Shown here in pieces: positions 23,975-26,013 of a DNA stretch of 26,013 nt. The translations under genes were made by a program, and so were the position numbers. The notes beneath the pieces were generated by a model. It was not told the origin of the DNA and made no database searches. It saw nothing but the letters and a program-made list of their open reading frames with translations. This stretch comes from Geoalkalibacter_A sp034189505 (lineage in GTDB: Bacteria > Desulfobacterota > Desulfuromonadia > Desulfuromonadales > Geoalkalibacteraceae): positions 1 through 26,013 of the forward strand of contig JAXHUR010000047.1 of NCBI GenBank assembly GCA_034189505.1. The letters are read 5' to 3'. Numbering within the stretch: the stretch's first letter is position 1; the number at the start of each line of letters is the position of its first letter.

Positions 23975-24628
23975 ATGTTCAGAAAATTCCTCTTTTCATG
24001 TGGATTACTTACGGCCTTGGCGATGACTTTTTCTTTTTCATCCCAAGCAGCAGAGCGGAGGCCTGATATGGATAAAGATCTGCAGTCCGTCGAAAAAGCA
24101 ATATTCGCAGGAGGCTGCTTCTGGTGCATGGAGCCGCCTTTTGAAAAACTGCCGGGAGTTGTCTCCGTGGTTTCAGGGTATACTGGAGGAACTGTGGAGA
24201 ATCCTTCCTATGAACAGGTGACATCGGGGCACACCGGGCACCTGGAGGCGGTGGAAATTCGCTATGACCCCGATCAAATCAGTTACCCGGAATTGCTGGA
24301 AGTGTTCTGGAGAAACATCGATCCCACCGACGATGGCGGCCAGTTCATTGATCGAGGCAATCAGTATCGCAGCGCCATCTTCTATTTGGATGAAGAGCAG
24401 CGCCGCGCTGCGCAACAATCACGGGACGAGTTGTCGCAATCGGGAAAATTCAAACGTCCCATCGTGACTGAAATCATTCCGGCGTCGACTTTCTATCCGG
24501 CTGAAGCCTATCACCAGGATTACTACAAGGAAAATCCTTTGAGATACCGCTTCTACCGCTCAGGATCCGGCCGCGATCTTTTCCTGAAAAAAACGTGGGA
24601 AAATCAGAATAGGAATAATTCGGGCTAG
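23975..24628 (+). CDS. msrA: Exported peptide methionine sulfoxide reductase MsrA
   Basis: Protein of 217 aa. The ATG at 23975 is preferred because it opens a signal peptide (MFRKFLF, hydrophobic core, cleavage after SSQA near residue 25); an in-frame TTG 42 bases upstream would disturb it. The ribosome site is weak (GGGGGTG). The catalytic motif GGCFWCMEPPFE places the nucleophilic cysteine at C48 with a second cysteine at C51. Other family blocks are GVVSVVSGYTGG, PSYEQVTSGHTGHLEAVE, FWRNIDPTDDGGQFIDRGNQYRS and AEAYHQDYY. It reduces methionine-S-sulfoxide in proteins, here in the periplasm after export. No MsrB domain is fused. The convergent neighbour encodes a membrane thiol-reductant protein that could supply its electrons. 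Confidence 0.93.
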   Translation: MFRKFLFSCGLLTALAMTFSFSSQAAERRPDMDKDLQSVEKAIFAGGCFWCMEPPFEKLPGVVSVVSGYTGGTVENPSYEQVTSGHTGHLEAVEIRYDPDQISYPELLEVFWRNIDPTDDGGQFIDRGNQYRSAIFYLDEEQRRAAQQSRDELSQSGKFKRPIVTEIIPASTFYPAEAYHQDYYKENPLRYRFYRSGSGRDLFLKKTWENQNRNNSG

Positions 24629-24665
24629 AAGGCTGTGTCAGGTCCCGGATGATTCCAGGGGATCA

Positions 24666-25973
24666 TTACTCGTGCGCAAATCGCTGCCACAGTCCAGCCA
24701 CCAGCCAGGTTATCAACACGGAAGCACCCAGCAGACCAATGGAGACCAGCATCCGGTTAAGCAGCATGGGGCGCAGCACCAGGACCATCCCAAGCATGAA
24801 CATCATCGTTCCGGAGAGAAGCTTGAGCACCCGTCCCTGCCACTCACTGAGCTTGGAGGCGCCCAGGGTGAAAGTGAAAATCAGCAGGATTGCCGTCAGA
24901 GGGATGATATAAACCAGGTTGTAAAGAACGAGGAAAAGATAATACTCCCAGGTCGCCAGCTCATGCAGAGTCAGCACCCGGGTGAAAATCATGGGAAAGC
25001 CGGCGGTGCACAGCAATTCATACATATTGGCGGCGGCGGCCAGGACGATGGTTGCCCCGATCATCGAAATCAGACTGGAGGCTTTGAGCAGACCACGCAT
25101 TCTCTCAAACAGTTTCGGTTTGGCCGAGTCGGGGATCGAAAGACTCACGCCCTGCTTGAAAAAGAAAAAGTCCTTGATGTTGACAGCGCCCATCACCACG
25201 GCGAGAACTCCTGCGGCAAGCGTCAGACCACGCAGCTGCCCGAATGAGAGAAAGAGATTGAGCCAGGCCGCCATGAACAGAAAATAAAACAGCCCCGAGA
25301 AGAAGATGAAAATGCCTCCCACCAGCAGCATCCGCGGCCTTGAACGCAGATGAATCAGCAGGCTCAGCAGAAAAAGCAGCACAAAAAAAGCGCAGGGGTT
25401 CAGGCTGTCAAGCAGCCCGACAATCAGGGTAAGCAGAGGCAGCGACAGCGTGCGCCCGTCCACTTCTCCAACCCAGGGCACAAAAATTCGAGTCGTCCCG
25501 GCATTAGATTCATCCGAAGGTGAAACCCCCTTCTGCGGGTCCAGGCGTCCGGATTCGGCAAGCTCCAAAGTATCGGCGCACCCGCTTTGCAGACATTCCT
25601 GCACGGCCGCTTCTATCTGGCTCTGCTGCTCAGATCCGAAACCGAACCAGGCCTGGTTTCCCAGAAAGATTGAAGGCGTAACGACCGATGCGTCGAACAG
25701 ATCACTCAGAAAGAGCAATTGTTCAAAGTAAGTGCGATTATTCCAGATATCGCGCACTTCAACTTGCAGGCCAGGGTGGCGCGAAGCCATAAACTTCAGA
25801 AACTCTTCGGCTTTTTGGCAATGGGGGCAATTTTCGGCTGAATAGACCAGGAGAACAACCTCAGCAGAGCCGGCAGCGTTCGATTCTGCCTCCAATGCTC
25901 CAGCGTTCCAGCCTCCGGGCAGGAAGAACACAGTAGCAACAAATAAAAACCACGTGGTCAGAACTCTTGACAT
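24666..25973 (-). CDS. Thioredoxin-like domain fused to CcdA/DsbD-like membrane domain
   Basis: Protein of 435 aa. The ATG at 25973 has GGAGAG eight bases upstream; a TTG at 25991 is an unlikely alternative. An N-terminal signal sequence or membrane segment (about 8-25) leads into a thioredoxin/glutaredoxin-like domain with the redox pair C49-P-H-C52 and a cis-proline-type VVTPSIFLG. A linker with CLQSGC follows. The rest is a multi-helix DsbD/CcdA-like domain with the key cysteines in NPCAFFVLLF and in ELLCTAGFP. Such proteins carry reducing equivalents from cytoplasmic thioredoxin across the membrane. Unlike classical DsbD, the thioredoxin-like part is N-terminal. Likely clients are periplasmic MsrA (encoded convergently) or cytochrome c maturation; the partner is inference. 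The gene is complete within the window. Confidence 0.85.
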   Translation of the reverse strand: MSRVLTTWFLFVATVFFLPGGWNAGALEAESNAAGSAEVVLLVYSAENCPHCQKAEEFLKFMASRHPGLQVEVRDIWNNRTYFEQLLFLSDLFDASVVTPSIFLGNQAWFGFGSEQQSQIEAAVQECLQSGCADTLELAESGRLDPQKGVSPSDESNAGTTRIFVPWVGEVDGRTLSLPLLTLIVGLLDSLNPCAFFVLLFLLSLLIHLRSRPRMLLVGGIFIFFSGLFYFLFMAAWLNLFLSFGQLRGLTLAAGVLAVVMGAVNIKDFFFFKQGVSLSIPDSAKPKLFERMRGLLKASSLISMIGATIVLAAAANMYELLCTAGFPMIFTRVLTLHELATWEYYLFLVLYNLVYIIPLTAILLIFTFTLGASKLSEWQGRVLKLLSGTMMFMLGMVLVLRPMLLNRMLVSIGLLGASVLITWLVAGLWQRFAHE

Positions 25974-26013
25974 GGGGAATTCTCTCCACAATCAACCTGT
26001 ACCTGTTTTCTCT

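Noticed and set aside
1..26013. CRISPR array, tRNA, rRNA, transposase or phage genes
   Set aside because: None of the expected repeats, cloverleaf sequences or protein motifs was seen on either strand.

Overview
The window looks like chromosomal DNA from a moderately GC-rich, Gram-negative, anaerobic or microaerophilic deltaproteobacterium, most plausibly of the Desulfuromonadales (Geobacter, Desulfuromonas, Pelobacter and relatives). The basis is a type IVa minor pilin/PilY1 operon behind a sigma54-type promoter, a SufC/SufB pair of the minimal type, a B12-binding radical SAM protein, CCG-domain iron-sulfur redox proteins and a chemoreceptor with a C-terminal sensor-like module. The assignment rests on gene content and general protein character, not on a database match.

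Layout, left to right. 1-262: a structured intergenic element and an AT-rich upstream region. 273-2063 (+): chemoreceptor, followed by a strong hairpin terminator. 2207-6936 (-): YhaN-like SMC-type ATPase and YhaO-like nuclease, a translationally coupled DNA repair pair. 7142-8467 (+): cyclopropane fatty acid synthase, abutting the frameshifted 3' remnant of an MFS transporter on the other strand. 8726-11585 (+): a tight four-gene operon (exported rhodanese, CCG iron-sulfur protein, exported DUF3047 protein, TVP38/DedA-like membrane protein) behind a sigma70-like promoter. 11610-14164 (-): LemA and a GIDE-domain membrane protein that carries an EF-hand loop. 14393-20501 (+): sigma54-type promoter and pilV, pilW, pilX, a PilY2-like small gene and pilY1. 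20590-23767 (-): sufC-like, sufB-like and a B12 radical SAM/DUF4070 gene, with a long hairpin overlapping the sufB stop codon. 23975-24628 (+): exported MsrA. 24666-25973 (-): an N-terminal thioredoxin-like domain fused to a CcdA/DsbD-like membrane domain.

Functional themes. Surface behaviour is represented by the chemoreceptor and the pilus tip/priming complex. Envelope redox and stress is represented by cyclopropanation, periplasmic MsrA with a plausible electron supplier next to it, and the exported rhodanese operon. Iron-sulfur metabolism is represented by the SufCB pair with a radical SAM client in the same operon. I saw no phage, transposase, CRISPR array, tRNA or rRNA. The least explained parts are the rhodanese/CCG/DUF3047/TVP38 operon, the LemA-GIDE pair with its unrecognised N-terminal region, and the cysteine tail on the SufC-like ATPase.
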